Positions 47,650-60,321 of a stretch of DNA of 64,000 nt are shown piece by piece; positions within the stretch are counted from its first letter, which is position 1; every line of letters begins with the position of its first letter. Source of the DNA: Pyropia yezoensis (taxonomy: Eukaryota; Rhodophyta; Bangiophyceae; Bangiales; Bangiaceae); NCBI GenBank assembly GCA_009829735.1, contig CM020620.1, positions 3,588,299 through 3,652,298 on the forward strand. Direction: 5' to 3'. The notes under the pieces are model-generated. The model worked only from the letters and a program-made list of their open reading frames with translations, was not told the origin of the DNA and did not search any database. A program made the translations under genes and the position numbers.

Positions 47650-50600
47650 CCGTTGGAGCTGGTCGTCCGAAGCTCACAACGGCAGCCTCGGCCAAGCGGG
47701 CCAAGAGGACGAACCAACCGTGCCGGATACTGCGGCGACCTAAGGGAGTCCGCCCACCTCGGGTAGGACTCCCCAAGAACGTAAACCCACGTCGGGTCAT
47801 CGCGGTGCTGACGGGTGAGAACTTCCAGGTGGCTGGACGGGTGCAACTTGCCCCCGGCCGTGCATGCTGTACCCGTATCGTACTTGATACCGGGTCAGGA
47901 GCCTCCTTGATACGCAAGTCGCTATTACCAAAGGAGGTGAAGCTCCAACACTTGAAGTCTAAGGCTGACCATATGATTGACATCAATGGTGGGGTACTTC
48001 CCATCGTTGGTGCCGTGACCCTACGAACTAGGTTGGGGACCCATGGGGTCGACGTGACCTATGGTGTAGTTGAGAATATATCGGTACCCCTGCTTTTGGG
48101 GACCCCTTATGTTGTTACACAAGTGCCTTTGATTTTTTGCCCGGAGTACTGGGTCAAGTTGATGAATGGGGAGACTATCCCCATCCTTGGTAAGGGAAAG
48201 TCTGTGGCTCCTGTGACAGTCTCACAGTCGAAGCCTGATTGCTCTGTGAGGGAAGGGTTTACTGCTACCCTGCGTTTAGCCCGTAAAGTCACGTTGCCCC
48301 CCAACTCGGTGGCGCACGTTGACGTTGTAACTGATTATTCGGGGAACGGGTTGGTGCACCCTTACCCCCGTCTTGCTCGCAAGCTCCAAGTGCATGTTGC
48401 CCTTGGCACGATGGACTCCAAAGCCGGAGTCCCGTGGAGGATCCAGGTGATGATCCTGAGCTCGTCGCCCAAGGACTTCAAGTCGGGAGCCAAGTTCGGC
48501 TATATCGACCAACACGAGGGACCGGTAGTAGCGGTTACCCTCAACGCGGGCGCAAGTAGCGACCCGAAGTCCGGAAAGGAGAAGCATCAAGCCAAGTAGG
48601 CCGCCTCTCCTCGGCCCCATGTGAACATGGAGGGTGTCCCACCCAGGTTGAGGGTTCAAGTTGAACGCCTCTTGGACCAATATCACAAGTTGTGGGATGG
48701 TCAATTGGGACTCATGAGAGCTACCCAACACCGGATCGAGTTGAATCCCGGTGCACCCCCTATACGCCAACAACCGTATAGGGGAGGACCTCGTTCAAGG
48801 GCCCTCGTTAAGGAGCAAGTTGCTCGCATGGAGGCCCTCGACGTGATCGAGGCCAGCAACGCCGAGTGGGCGAGTCCGGTGGTTATCGTCATCAAAGTTG
48901 ATGGGACCCCCCGGTTTTGTATCGACTACCGTAAGCTCAACGAGAGCACGGTGAAGGACAGTTATCCCCTACCTAGGATGGATGACTGTCTGGACTCTCT
49001 GGGGGAGGCGAACGTGTTCTCTACCCTGGACTGTAACGCGGGGTACTGGCAAATTCCCATTGCCCCGGAGGACAGGCATAAAACTACCTTTACCTGTCAC
49101 TGTGGTACCTACCAGTGCAAGCGCCTACCGTTTGGTATGTGTAACGCGCCGGCAACTTTCCAGCGCGCTATGGACATGATTCTGGCCGGAGTACGGCGGC
49201 AGATCTGTGTTGTGTACCTAGACGATATTATTGTGTTCTCCCGAAGTCCGGAGGAACACATTGGCCATCTTGGCCAGGTGTTCAAGCTACTTGCTGACGC
49301 CGGTGTGTCACTAAATGCGAGTAAGTGCCACCTCTTCACTCAAGAGGTGGAGTACTTGGGACATGTTGTCCGTCCAGGGCGTCTCAGTGTTAACGAGAAG
49401 AACTTGGGGGCCATTCGTAAGGCTCAGTACCCCCGGACCCAGACCCAGATGAGGAGCTTCCTCGGGATGTGTAACGTGTACCGACGTTTCACCAAGGGCT
49501 TCGCCAAGGTGGCGAAGCCGTTGAATGAGTTAGTGAGCTCAACGCTACCGAAGAACCTGCCTCCCCCAAGTCGGGTGGAGCAGGAATCCTTTGAGACTCT
49601 TCGGGACCTTCTGCTGAAGCCCCCTATCCTGGCTATTCCCAGGTTGGGAGGCCACTTCATCCTGGATGTGGACACTAGCTACGACCAACTTGGTTGTGTG
49701 TTGCTTCAGCAGCAGCCGGACAAGGAGTACTTGCCGGTGGGATACTTCAGCAAGGGGCTGAACTCGGCCGAGAACAACTACGGAGTCACCGAGTTGGAAG
49801 GACTCGCAGTGGTGTGGGCGGTGACGTCACTTCGTCACTACCTGGAGGGTGAGAAGTTGCTCATCCGCTGTGACCACCGCGCGTTGCAGTTCATCTTCAA
49901 GACGGACTGTACGAGCACTCGTTTCAATCGGTGGAGGGTGCGACTGGCACCCTTCAACTTTGACATTGAGTACCGACCTGGCAGGCAACATGCCCTTGCC
50001 GACGGCCTCTCTCGGGTACCCACCGAGGGGCTGGACACTAACCCAGTCGATGAGGACATCCCCATCGTGGGGGTAGTCACGCGCTCGGGTCAGGCGTTGA
50101 ACCCCGAGGCGCCAGGGAACAAGAAGTACTTGCCCCTGTCCCTGGACGAGGTGGTGAAGGCCCAGGCCGAGGATCCATTCCGCAAGTCGCAGAGGGATAC
50201 ACTGGATACAGTGGCGGAGACGCGGTTCTTCTTGGGAGACGATGCCCTCCTCATGAGGAGGGGGGTATTCCATGGGACCGAACAACTTGTCGTCCCCGCA
50301 TCCCTCAAGGGCAGTATCCTTGAGAGGGAGCACAACGCTCCCACGGGTGGGCACCTGGGGTCTAGTAAACTGTACCAGACCCTGAGGACCAGGTACTACT
50401 GGCCGTCCATGGTGGTGGACATCTACAGTTGGGTGGCTGCCTGCACAAGTTGTGCACAGAACCGTCTGATGGAACGGCGGCCTAGTACGGCTATGCTATT
50501 GTTCCCGGCCAAGGAGCCCTTCGCCGCGTTGGCGATGGACATCCTTGGGCCACTGCCCGTGACCGGGGAGGGCAACCAGTACCTCCTTGTCATCTGTGAC

Positions 50601-51629
50601 CGCTTCACGAAACTTACGCGAGCGATCCCACTGGCAGAGATCACGGCCATGTCGGTCGTGTCAGCCTTCCCAGATCACTGGGCTGCCGCGTATGGCATCC
50701 CAGATAGTACACTATCGGACAATGGACCGCAATTTGCGTCTGTACTGTTTCAGGGAGTGCTGGATATGTTGGGGGTTAGGGCAAACTATGCCACCCCCTA
50801 CCACCCACAAACTAATGGGCAGGTGGAGCGCTTCAACAAAACTATTGTTAGGCAGCTGCGCCACTATGTGAGTGAGCACGTGAAGACGTGGGACCAATAC
50901 ATTTCTATCCTTACTACTGCCTACAATTCGCAGGTTCACTCATCTACCGGGGAAGTACCCCTCGCTTTCGTGACCCCCCGTCGTGTGCGGTCTATTGCCG
51001 TGCGGCGGCCGCTCCCAACTAGGGAGGATAGTGGCAGTACGCCTACTCCTACTGAGAGGAAGGCGGAGTTCGCTGCTAGGCTTGAACACCTCATCCCTAA
51101 AGTCAGGGCTGAGATGGACAAAGCACAAAAGCGCTACAAGCGTACCTTTGACAAAGAGGTGCGCAATGCTAAGCATGTCCTCGAGCAGGGTGACTGGGTG
51201 CTGGTTCACTCACACACCCCAACTGGGGGTAAGTTGGTATTCCAGACGAAGGGGCCGTACCAGGTCCTTCGCACTGATGGGCGGCGCTTCACCATCGAAA
51301 GTGACGATGGGGTCCGCACAGTGAACGGACAGGACGTAGTCAAAGTTGCACCACCGCCTGCAGGCGACCCAGCTTGAGCGCGTGCGTTGGAAGCGTGGCG
51401 CCTCCCCTCACTGCCTGCGGCCAAACAGGGCCCGCAGGAGTACTTGTTCGATAAGTTCATCGACCACGGATGGGATGAGGACACTAACCGCCTCATGTTG
51501 AGGGTGCGTTGGTTTGGCGACAAAGCCAAGTACGATACATGGGAGTATGTGGAGGACCTTCCCGCTGAGAAGGTCCGGGCGTACTGTGCCCGGAATGAGA
51601 TAGACCCTAACAGCCCTCCCTCAACATGA
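47646..51629 (+). pseudogene. pol: pol of A3, two in-frame stops
   Basis: One continuous frame homologous to A1 pol with DTGSG, YLDD, the integrase zinc site and D,D,E codons. TAG at 48597-48599 (TCG in A1, a transversion) falls between protease and RT. TGA at 51375-51377 replaces a Trp codon directly before the chromodomain and is the same change as in A2. The chromodomain frame after it is undamaged to the normal end. Confidence 0.93.
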
Positions 51630-51740
51630 GGGAGGGCCGAGCAACAGTGCCACGAGAGTGCTTCAAGTCGAAGTGGTTCGCAGAGTGGCTTTTAACTACA
51701 GCCCTAACCCTCACACTCTCACAACAAAGGCAGCTGCCAA

Positions 51741-53684
51741 CTAGGCATGCATGCTAGACTCTCCAACCCCACTGCCCTCGCCCTCACGTGGAGGCGAGCG
51801 GCGAGACCCACGGCGATAACGCTCCCCACCAGTCGGGAGGGGCGGCGGCTCCAAGTCGGACCCGTCGCGCCCCTCACGGTCGCGCAAGTGGCGCCGACCG
51901 TGGCTACTCTTCTGCTTGGTCTTGCGCGCAAGTTTGCGACGCAGACGCCGGACCGACTTCGACTCTGACGGAGTCGAGGACTCCGAGACGGAGTAAGACA
52001 ACTCGTCTTCCGACACGGAGGGAGAGCGCCGCGAGTGTCGGCGACGACGGCGAGGAGGCGAGTATGCCCGGCTCGCGCGACGTTTGCCACGCCCAAGTGG
52101 GGCTGGCTGGGGCATAATAGCCCCAATACGAGCCAACTCGGCTGTCATAAACTCCGCCACCGACTCGCAACTCGCGGTCGCTACTGCAGTACGAACGCGC
52201 TCCTCAAGTTGAGGAGTCTCGGATCTCTGTAGGGTTGCGGTCGACGCGGCCAACCAGGAAATGGTGCGCACCAACGTGGTGATCATCATCTCTGAGGTTA
52301 GAGGCGTGGGCGGTAACACCAACTTGGGGTATACCGTCAGGAGGGTGGCCCCCAAGTTGGGGGACACCGGGGTGGACGACTCAACGGCCAAGCTAATCGG
52401 GATGTTCCCGTGCGGCTGGAAGGGGACAGGAGGAAGCGGAGGGGCCCGCCGAGGTGGCGGGACCCGGGTGTAACTGCGACCCCGACTTGGGGCCCCCGCA
52501 GTAGGTTGAGACATGTGGTCATCATAGGACGGCACGGCCAGAACTATGGGCTTGTCCGGGGGTGGCGCAGTGTGGCGATCCACCCCCGGGGCATACGGGT
52601 AGTCCCCGATGCCCAACCCCTCTCGTAGGACCACACGGCCGTCGTGAAGTTCACGAGCGACCCACACGAACTGGCGAAGTGCGCCATCGTCCTTGGGCCC
52701 ACGAGTGGGGCGGCGCAACTTGTGCTCAATGCTCTCCCACTCGATGAACTTGTGGAGGCGGAGCATCTCCTCAAGTAGAGTGAGTTGTCCTGATGAGCAC
52801 CCCTCAGCAACTAGCTGAGGGGTGAGCTGTTCCAAACCCTGGATGAGCCGGAGGGGGAGATGCCAGAGCATCCCCCGCCGCTGAACACAAGACACCCAGG
52901 TCGACATGACCTCGAGGAGCCACTGGGTGGCCAACATGGCCCACACCAGGTGATCAGGGCCAGCCGTCAACATGACGGAGCCGAAGTGGTCAAGCAACCG
53001 TGGCAGCAACGCCGGGAACCCGTAGGGGACCTCAACTTGAGGCCACCACTCGGGCTTCTTCGGATAGTACTGCTCCTTACTGGCAGCAGACTGCTGAGGA
53101 AACTCAAGTTGAGCCGAGGTCACCAAGTAGGGACCTCGCCGGAAGTCCTTCTCCATCCGCACACCAAAGTGATGAGTGTGCGGATCAGCCTCGTGAAGGT
53201 ACGGTGGGCGAGTTGCCACAGCGTCCCACGTGAAGGTCGGCAAGTCGCCGGGACCCGGGATAGTTCCCCCGCGGTCCACCATGGCCTTGGCACGTTGGAC
53301 GTCCTCAACCTCCTCATCGTCCAGGAAGGAAAACTGGTCCGTCCTGAAGCCGGCAGGGAACCCGACCCTACGGGGATACTTCTCCCGTAGGCGGTCCCAT
53401 ACCCGACCCATCGCTGCGCCAAGTCGGCCACAGCGAAGAACAGTCAACCCCTCCTCATAAAGAGGCCAAGCGGGGTAAAACCACCGCCCCAAGGCCTCAC
53501 GCGGGACAACTTGTCCCGCCTCCGGGGGAGACCCCGCCGTTAACCCAAAGCCGGGTGACGCGGGAGTCCCATCCCCCGGAGCGATCGCGGAGCCCCCGCC
53601 GGAAGTCCCGGCGGGTGCTGCACCGTAGGAGGTGTCCTCCATACGCTCGTCGAGAGAGTCCGTCTCTACCCCCGGGGCCGCCAT
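51741..53684 (-). CDS. Antisense accessory ORF (aORF), A3 copy
   Basis: 647 residues from ATG at 53684, open upstream for a further 57 codons, no frame damage. It carries YYPK, VEVPYGF, WLLEV, LWHLP and the Arg/Ser tail ending SSMHA. It stays intact although its own element has a badly broken gag and stops in pol. Confidence 0.8.
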   Translation of the reverse strand: MAAPGVETDSLDERMEDTSYGAAPAGTSGGGSAIAPGDGTPASPGFGLTAGSPPEAGQVVPREALGRWFYPAWPLYEEGLTVLRCGRLGAAMGRVWDRLREKYPRRVGFPAGFRTDQFSFLDDEEVEDVQRAKAMVDRGGTIPGPGDLPTFTWDAVATRPPYLHEADPHTHHFGVRMEKDFRRGPYLVTSAQLEFPQQSAASKEQYYPKKPEWWPQVEVPYGFPALLPRLLDHFGSVMLTAGPDHLVWAMLATQWLLEVMSTWVSCVQRRGMLWHLPLRLIQGLEQLTPQLVAEGCSSGQLTLLEEMLRLHKFIEWESIEHKLRRPTRGPKDDGALRQFVWVARELHDGRVVLREGLGIGDYPYAPGVDRHTAPPPDKPIVLAVPSYDDHMSQPTAGAPSRGRSYTRVPPPRRAPPLPPVPFQPHGNIPISLAVESSTPVSPNLGATLLTVYPKLVLPPTPLTSEMMITTLVRTISWLAASTATLQRSETPQLEERVRTAVATASCESVAEFMTAELARIGAIMPQPAPLGRGKRRASRAYSPPRRRRRHSRRSPSVSEDELSYSVSESSTPSESKSVRRLRRKLARKTKQKSSHGRRHLRDREGRDGSDLEPPPLPTGGERYRRGSRRSPPREGEGSGVGESSMHA

Positions 53685-54022
53685 GGCTCTCCCCAAGTTG
53701 GGGAGAGACGCCCTGGCTACAGCGGCACGAGACCCGCCTCGAGTTGAGGGGGACTCGGATCGTGGGTAGACGGGTGGCCTCCCCAGTGTGGGGTGGCCCC
53801 GTGGAAGGTGAAGGGGACGTGGTGGTGATGGTGAGGTGTGAACTGAGGAGAGCAAGCTGCCGAGTGGGCAAGCTTGAGGAGAGGGGCGGTCAACGTGACC
53901 GCCTCCACATCCGCGTTACGTACTCGATGGGGGACAGCAAGTCGCGCCCCCAACGCCGAGACGTGCGTTTACGCACCCCCTCACAGGGCCGACCGGGTCG
54001 GTCGGAACTGAGGGGAGGGGAG

Positions 54023-54490
54023 TGTGCAGTATTGACCCCCAGGTAGGGGGGCCACACGTGCCATGCAAGGGGCGGCAGGCCACTAGCCTGATCCGTTCCT
54101 CCCCCTGCATTTGGGTCCATATTCCTTAAGTTTGGGATAGTTAGCTTAGTAGTAAATCCAACTTGGATTTGAGGGTTTTCTGCATTTATCGTCTTGAATT
54201 TTCGTGTGGCCCGGTGGGCAGGTGCTGGGGTGGGAGATTCTGAGTGGCGAGATTCTGAGGGGACCCTGGGGGGATAAGGGGAGGGACAGCGGGGCTTGGC
54301 CCTGCGTCCCCGTCCCGACCAAGAAACTGTTGGACCACACACCATCCTCTTGTTTGTCAGTGGGGGGTTTGCCCCACAACAGGGACAGAGTGTGTGCGAC
54401 TTGCACTTCTTCCGGTTCCCCCGACACGGGAGGCAGCCCTTGTACACTGCCCCAACTTGGGTGCCGTGTGTGCACGTGGTTTTTGCCACA
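54023..54490 (+). repeat. 3' LTR of A3
   Basis: 468 bp; one G is missing from the first TGTGGC. It is preceded by GAGGGGAGGGGAG, the polypurine tract that primes plus-strand DNA synthesis. Confidence 0.92.
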
Positions 54491-55454
54491 ACGCTGGCGC
54501 CCGACGTACGTGCCGAATCGATCGGGCCACACACCTCCAGGTATCTTCCTCGGTCCTGCGCGATCTACGAGTGCTTGTCTTCGACGACCCCAACTCCCAT
54601 CGTCTCTCCGTGTCAAACGCGACTTTCCTTCGGTCTGCTTTTCGTCGTTCTTCCCCTTTCGGCCCCGCTCACCTTCAATCGCTACTGGCTCAGTTTGCTG
54701 CTGCTGCCCCCCCACCTCCTTCCATCGATTTCTTTGGACTGTGACTTGCTCTCTGCTCCCCACGACTGCGTGTGCTTTTTGTCTCCCTTCTTGCCAGCGG
54801 TGGACGGCAGTGTTGTCGGCGGTCAAGGGAGGGCAAGATTGACGCGGGGGCCATCCGGGATCTACCTCACTAAATCGCCGCGAGTAGCAGGAGCGGCAAC
54901 GGGACAGCGTGCGGGGGCTGGAGCCGATGGAGAGAGAGGTGGGCGGAGGTGAGCTGCAGAGAGGGGGTGTTTCATCAGCGGTACGTGTCGTGTTGGTGAG
55001 AGTGCTTGCTGCTGCTTGTTTCCCTGGTTCATGCTCCACGCATGTGCATGAATGCGAGCGGACGTTTTACCAGCCGTGGTGGGGGTGACTTTGACGCTTT
55101 GTTCTTTATGGTGCATCGTTCCATCGTCCTCCAGCTAGGTCCCGTGGGGGAGACGGAGAGTTTTGTGTGTCGCCACACTCTCGACCTCTTTCTCGCAGCA
55201 CATGTAGCACGTGTCGCAACGATTGGTGCCGCCTCCGACAAATAAATAAATCTTCTTGACAGTGCTCACGTTGCATCGAGTCATAAATTACACTCGCAGG
55301 AAGGATCTAGCCGTGGCGCACGCCACATGTGGCATGCTGCAGCACGGTCCTCTCCGTGTCGGCGGCAGCTGCGACCTCGCCTACGTGCCGCCGTTTTCTT
55401 TCCCGAACCGCTCTTTTGCTTCCTCCCCTCCCCTGCTTTCCTCGGTTGCTGCCT
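54491..55454. other. Intergenic stretch, no confident gene
   Basis: Frames exist on both strands but none has a recognisable domain. Sequence between about 54600 and 54800 is pyrimidine-rich on the plus strand. AATAAATAAA at 55241-55250 could be a polyadenylation signal for an unseen upstream transcript. Confidence 0.4.
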
Positions 55455-55870
55455 ATGGCACCCCGATCGGTCAAGAGCCTTCGCAACTTGCTGAAGGATC
55501 ATGGCCTGTCAACCAACGGCACTAAGGAGGTGCTGCTCCAGCGCTGCCGAGAGAAAGGTGTGGACTACGCACGAGTTGGTGGGCGCGGGATCGATCCAAC
55601 TCCCACGCCTGCTGCTCCCGCACCCCGCTCTGATGCGCTCCCATCCGGGTCTTCTGTCCCGCTCTCTGCTCCTCGCGGGATGCATCTTTTGGGTCCGCGT
55701 GCCCCTCCCTCCGCCCCTCGTGGTCCGAATCTCTCTGGCGGTGCCGGCCCTGTCGCCTCCCCATGCCCCGCAGGTGGATCATCGTTTGCCCCGCACCCTC
55801 GCCATTGTGCTCCGAGCTCTGTGCCTAATGGCGGCCCTTGGGGGGGGGCGCTGCCCATCACGGCCAGCGG
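55455..55870 (+). pseudogene. SAP-domain protein, 5' part, apparently interrupted by element C
   Basis: ATG at 55455 (MAPRSVKSLRNLLKDHGLST) opens with a SAP motif: the LRNLLKDHGLST..GTKEVLLQRC pattern matches the helix-extended loop-helix that binds AT-rich or scaffold DNA in chromatin and RNA-processing proteins. A Pro/Ala/Ser/Gly-rich linker follows. Near 55871 the sequence changes to TGTAGCG... and the frame runs into material I attribute to element C, so the C-terminal part is missing. The N-terminal placement of SAP beside a linker is common; the rest of the protein is unknown. Confidence 0.6.
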
Positions 55871-58800
55871 TGTAGCGTTATGGCCCTTCTGGCCCAGGGT
55901 CCACACACACAAGAAACCACAACGGGGTCAGGAAGGAACGGGTAAAGGTCCCAGCGTGATCCACTCGCCCGCCCCTTCAGAGGCAAGGGTAAAAGGACCA
56001 AAGCCCGAGGGAGCAAGAACCCGAAGAACCGTTGATTTTACAAGTTGGCCCCGGGGAGACCCCGGAGCACCCCTCAAGAACCTCCCCCTTGGCCCCTCCA
56101 GGGGCCTGGAGCGGGGCCCCTAGAGGGCGCCTCTGGCGGGTCGAGCGCCAGCAAGGCGTCTGACCTCCACCAGGTCCTCCAGCGCATCCCCTACACCGGG
56201 GTTACACTGGGGCGCCGAGCGTCACCAATCAACCCCCGGTCGCCAAACACAAGCGGAAAGCAAGCGAAAATCCCCCCACACACAGATGCCAATCCCCGAA
56301 AAAAAACCCAGTGGGAAAAAGGGGAAAGACACGAAAACACGCAGTGAAAACAAATACGAAACAAATGGCCACAATGGCCAGTAAGGCCACCTCCACCGGC
56401 CAAATCCGCCTCCCTGGGTGGGACCAATCAGGATCCCGGGTGTGTCGCCACAGTCCCGAGTCACTGACAGAGGGGGCCCCGGCAAGAGAAGGGCTCCACG
56501 TAGGATAGCCCGCCGGGTCCCAAGTCACCTCCCGATGGGCCCGCCTGTCCCCAAAGGCTCAGAACGCCACATAGCCCCCTCACAAGGGCCGAGCGTCCCG
56601 CCGGCCAACAAGGTACAGGATTCGAGCGGGCCGAGGGGAGGAACGGATAGGTCCGGGGGTGTGAGAACCGCACACGACAGCGCCCAGGCACACAGGAGGG
56701 TCACACCGGGGCCACACGCATGGGAAAATGGGAATTCTGCGCAGCACCCCACCCCGTGGCACACTTGGCCCCGTCCCCTTCAGCCGCAGAGCGTCTGGGG
56801 AAGGGTCGGCGCGCTGCCGTACGGGGGGGTGAGGGCGCAGGCGTCGCCGCCGGGTCCGCCCCCTGTTTGGGGGGACGACCCAGACATAAGCGGGCCCCCT
56901 CGGGTTCCGGTGTCCGTCTCCACAACGGCCACCCGACCCGCATCATCTCCACGCGGGCCCTCTGACCCGGTCGCGTCGTCGGGTCCATCACCTACCCCAC
57001 CGTCACCACCGATCCCCCACCTGGCCCACCGTCACGCGGGCCACCTGGGTCGTCCTCCTCCTCCACCCCGGGTCCCTAGTCTTCCCAAGGGCCCATTCTT
57101 ATCTGCGCCGCGGTGCCGCCGACCAACATGACGTCCACCGGCGGCGGCGACGTGAGCGGGGCTGCTGGCATCGACGGGTCCTCGTGCTACACCGGGCCCG
57201 CGAGGACGCGACGGACGGAGGCCCACGAGCACGACGGGACCAAGAAGACGGAGGCGGTCATCGCCATGGACCAAGGAGGACGTCCCCTTCGCCGGAGTCC
57301 GCGCCTACGGGGAAGACGGTCGGGGCCCATGTGACTCGTCGGGCCCGACACATGCACTTCCGCACGACGGGACCCAACAAGGTCCCAATAATGCAGGCCG
57401 GGTGAGGACAATCATGGGCCAGGACGGACCACGGCGGGAAGAGGCAAGCACGGGTCCGACGACTACCGAGGCCCTCATGGCCACGACGGCCCACACACCC
57501 AACGACGCCCCGAAGACGGAAAGGCCCACAAGACCCACGTGACTCGAAGGACCAAGGAGACCAAGTGACCAAGGCCCAAAGGAGATACCGGGACACCAAG
57601 AGACGACGGACGATGGGCAGGGGCAAGACGGGCCAGTGCCAGGGCCACTCAAGTCGGACGGGACCGCCACAAGCACAAGCACGCCGGCGCCTCTTCCGCT
57701 CACCCAGGGTCGACTCCCTCCACCCCATGTAGTCCAAGATGGGCCCATCACGTCGACCAGAGAGGGGGAGTGAGAGGCACAAAGAGGGGAGTGGGGAGCG
57801 CCAGATGTTGGGGAGACCTAGGAGAGGGTAGGTAATTGTAAGCAATTAATTTGGCGGGAGCGTTGGAAGACCAAATATTGATCCCAAGTCGTTGCAACGC
57901 CTCGAATCCGGTCGAATCCTTGGGGAACAAGATGCGTCCTTGCCGATGTTGATGCCGGGGAACAAGATGGGCGTGACGACGGTGATGATGCAAAAGTAGC
58001 CCCCGTAAGAAAAATCTTGGAAGTACTAAAAGTCTCCGCCGTCACTGCTGCTAGTCAGCGGACCCGCCGACACATGTGGCCCGCTCAACACTGCTCGAGT
58101 CCAAGGGATAAACCCCAGCTTAGTCAGGCATGGGACCCATAGCCTGTGGCAGTGTGGGCCCATACTCTCCACCGCTGTCTCACGGACCATGGGCCTAGCG
58201 AAGGCCAGGAGGTGGGTCACATGGGACAGGGCCAGAGCATCGAGGGCCAGGGTACTCCAGCGGTCCACCACGAGGGCACATGTCCGCGCCCGGCTCCAGA
58301 CACCAGGGCCAAACAGAGTAGATGGCCTTCAATGGTTCCAGTAGAGCTAGGGCCCGTTCCTCCAGCATAGGGGGCTCGGTCCCGACTGGAAACAAAACTG
58401 GGTCACCTTGCGCCGGTCGAACTTGTACCAGGGTTCCCAAGTGTCCTCGCTGGGGGCGTACCCCCACCAACGTACCTTGAGCCAGAGGTCCCCATCAGTG
58501 TCACGGTCCCAAGCGACAAAGCGTTCCCAGGCAAAATGCTTCCCAGTGTCCTCATGGTCCAGTGGTACAACCGGTTCCTGCGGGCCATGAAACATTGCTG
58601 AGGAGTCCATCTCTCCTGCTGGGGTCGGGGCTCGGGCCACATGGTCACTGCTGACTCTATCAGGGAACCCCTTGGCCATCACCGTGAAGGTGTGGCCATC
58701 GCGTCTTAGGATCCGGTAGGGCCTTTCAACAATCTGGTCCAACTTCTTGCGCTCCTTGTCGTGAGTGTCCACATAGACCCAATCGCCGGCCTTGAGGGTC

Positions 58801-60321
58801 TCGTTGACCGTATTGACCCGACGATCATAACTCTTCTTGTATCTCTTCTGGGCCAGCTCGAGGTTGTTACGGACCTTAAAGGCCAGGTCACGAAGATGGG
58901 CCCGTCGAGCCTCACGCATCTGCTTAGCGGACCCGGTGAACTTCTTGGGATACGTAGAACTCGGCAACTGGTCCAAAGCATATGACCGGACCCTCTCTGG
59001 GACCACGAACTCCAACGGGGCCACGCCTGTGCTCTGCTGGGGCCTTCAGTTGTAGGCCACCGTCAACACGGATACAAGCTCGTCCCATCGGTCCTGGTGG
59101 TCCTCAATGTAGGTCCTCAACTGGGCCACTATGGTCCTGTTATAACGCTCAGCCTGGCCCTGGGTCTGTGGGTGGTATGTGGTCGAGGTAAGATGCTTGA
59201 TACCAATCATACTACACACGGCCCGGAAGTGAGTTGAGGTAAGCTGGGGCCCATTGTCGGTTAGCAAAGTATCGGGGGGTCCATAGGAAGCTACCCAAGT
59301 CTCCAAAAAGGCCGACGGTACGGTCTCAGCGTCTTCACGGTCCACAGGGACAACACGGGTTAGTTTTGTGAAACGGTCCACCATGACCACCAAATACTTG
59401 TTGCCATTAATGGTCTCCGGTAAGGGGCCCAGCAGGTCAAGACACACATCGGTAAACGGTTCAGTGGCCGGGAAAAGCCGGAGTGGGCTGGTCCGCCGGC
59501 GCCCTTGGACCTTGCCTTTCGCACAGGCCGAACATCGCGACACAAAGGCGTTCACGTCCGTGATCATTGAGTCCCAGTAAAAGGATCGACGGAGCGACGT
59601 GTACATGTTATTGACTTCAGGGTGTCCCGCGTGGCCCGGCTCGTGTTCGAGCATAAGGATCTCCATCTGTAGGCTCTTCGGGACCAGTATCTGCACCGCA
59701 CGGTCCAAGGGGGCCAGGCGAACAAGTAGGCCATCGGGAGTCTCCCCAAACCGAGAGTTAGCATTCTGGTTCATGTGGTCCCTTATCTCCTTGCATCGGG
59801 GGTCCTTGGCTTGGGCCTCAAGAATCCTCTGAACCGTCATGGGCGGGTACCGCTTGTCGCTTTTGAATCTCGGTTGGACCCGGCCCCTTGCGAAGTTGGC
59901 TAGGGTCAGTAGGGCCGGGATCTCTTCCGGTGTGGGTCCGCGGTCCGCGCCCGACGTGGCCAGTCGCGACATAACGTCCGCCGCGTGGTGGTGTTGACCG
60001 GGCCTTGACTCCACGGTATAGTTGAGCTCTGCGAGCCTTAAGCGCCAGCGGGCCAGACGTCCATGAGCCCCATCCATATGTAGCATCCATTTGAGGGCCG
60101 TGTGGTCCGTGCGGACAATAAAGCGGGTCCCTTGAAGATAGGGCCTCAGCAAAAACAGGGCCCACACGACGGCCAGACATTCCCGCTCCGTCGTGCTGTA
60201 GTTCCTCTCTGCCGCCGTCAGGACTCGACTCCAGTATCCAACGGGCCGGTAGGACCCGTCCTCTTGCTCCTGGAGCAAGACGCACCCAATTTGGGCTGCG
60301 CTGGCGTCGGTATCAACGATG
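55871..60321 (-). mobile_element. Ty3/gypsy element C, decayed, split by A4 (left boundary tentative)
   Basis: Pol is recognisable at 58347-60321 on the minus strand and is cut in its RNase H region by A4. The left boundary is set at TGTAGC (55871), where the SAP frame breaks and a TG-type LTR end resembling TGTGGC/TGTGGT would be expected. Between 55871 and 58346 lie the presumed 3' LTR and 3' untranslated region. A plus-strand ATG at 57128 (MTSTGGGDVSG) opens a 68-codon frame placed where A and B carry their antisense ORF, but similarity is not demonstrable. Confidence 0.6.
58347..60321 (-). pseudogene. pol: pol of element C: RNase H, integrase, chromodomain; one stop, 5' cut by A4
   Basis: Reading from the A4 junction: RNase H (VDTDASAAQIGCVLL, TERECLAVVWA, RTDHTALKWM), integrase zinc site (HEPGHAGHPE...CSACAKGK), catalytic D in CLDLLGPLP, D in LTDNGPQLTS and E in GQAERYN, then a GPY-type motif (ERPYRILRRDG) and a chromodomain (VRWWGYAPSEDTWEP). 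A TGA at 59046-59048 follows VLTVAYN, where other elements continue with a polar residue; the same frame resumes immediately. The protein is closer in wording to B than to A but distinct from both. RT and protease lie beyond A4, outside the window. Confidence 0.92.

Larger units (their letters stand above)
45119..54490 (+). mobile_element. Ty3/gypsy family A copy 3 (both LTRs, plus orientation)
   Basis: A 9372-bp element with LTRs at 45119-45583 and 54023-54490. Flanks are ACGCA and ACGCT, compatible with a 5-bp target-site duplication carrying one change. Gag is broken by several indels, pol by two stops, while the antisense ORF is intact. It is inverted relative to A1, A2 and A4. Confidence 0.93.

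Noticed and set aside
57840..58020. Possible tRNA around CTCGAATCCGGTCGAATCC
   Set aside because: The T-loop-like string is present, but no cloverleaf arms could be paired around it.
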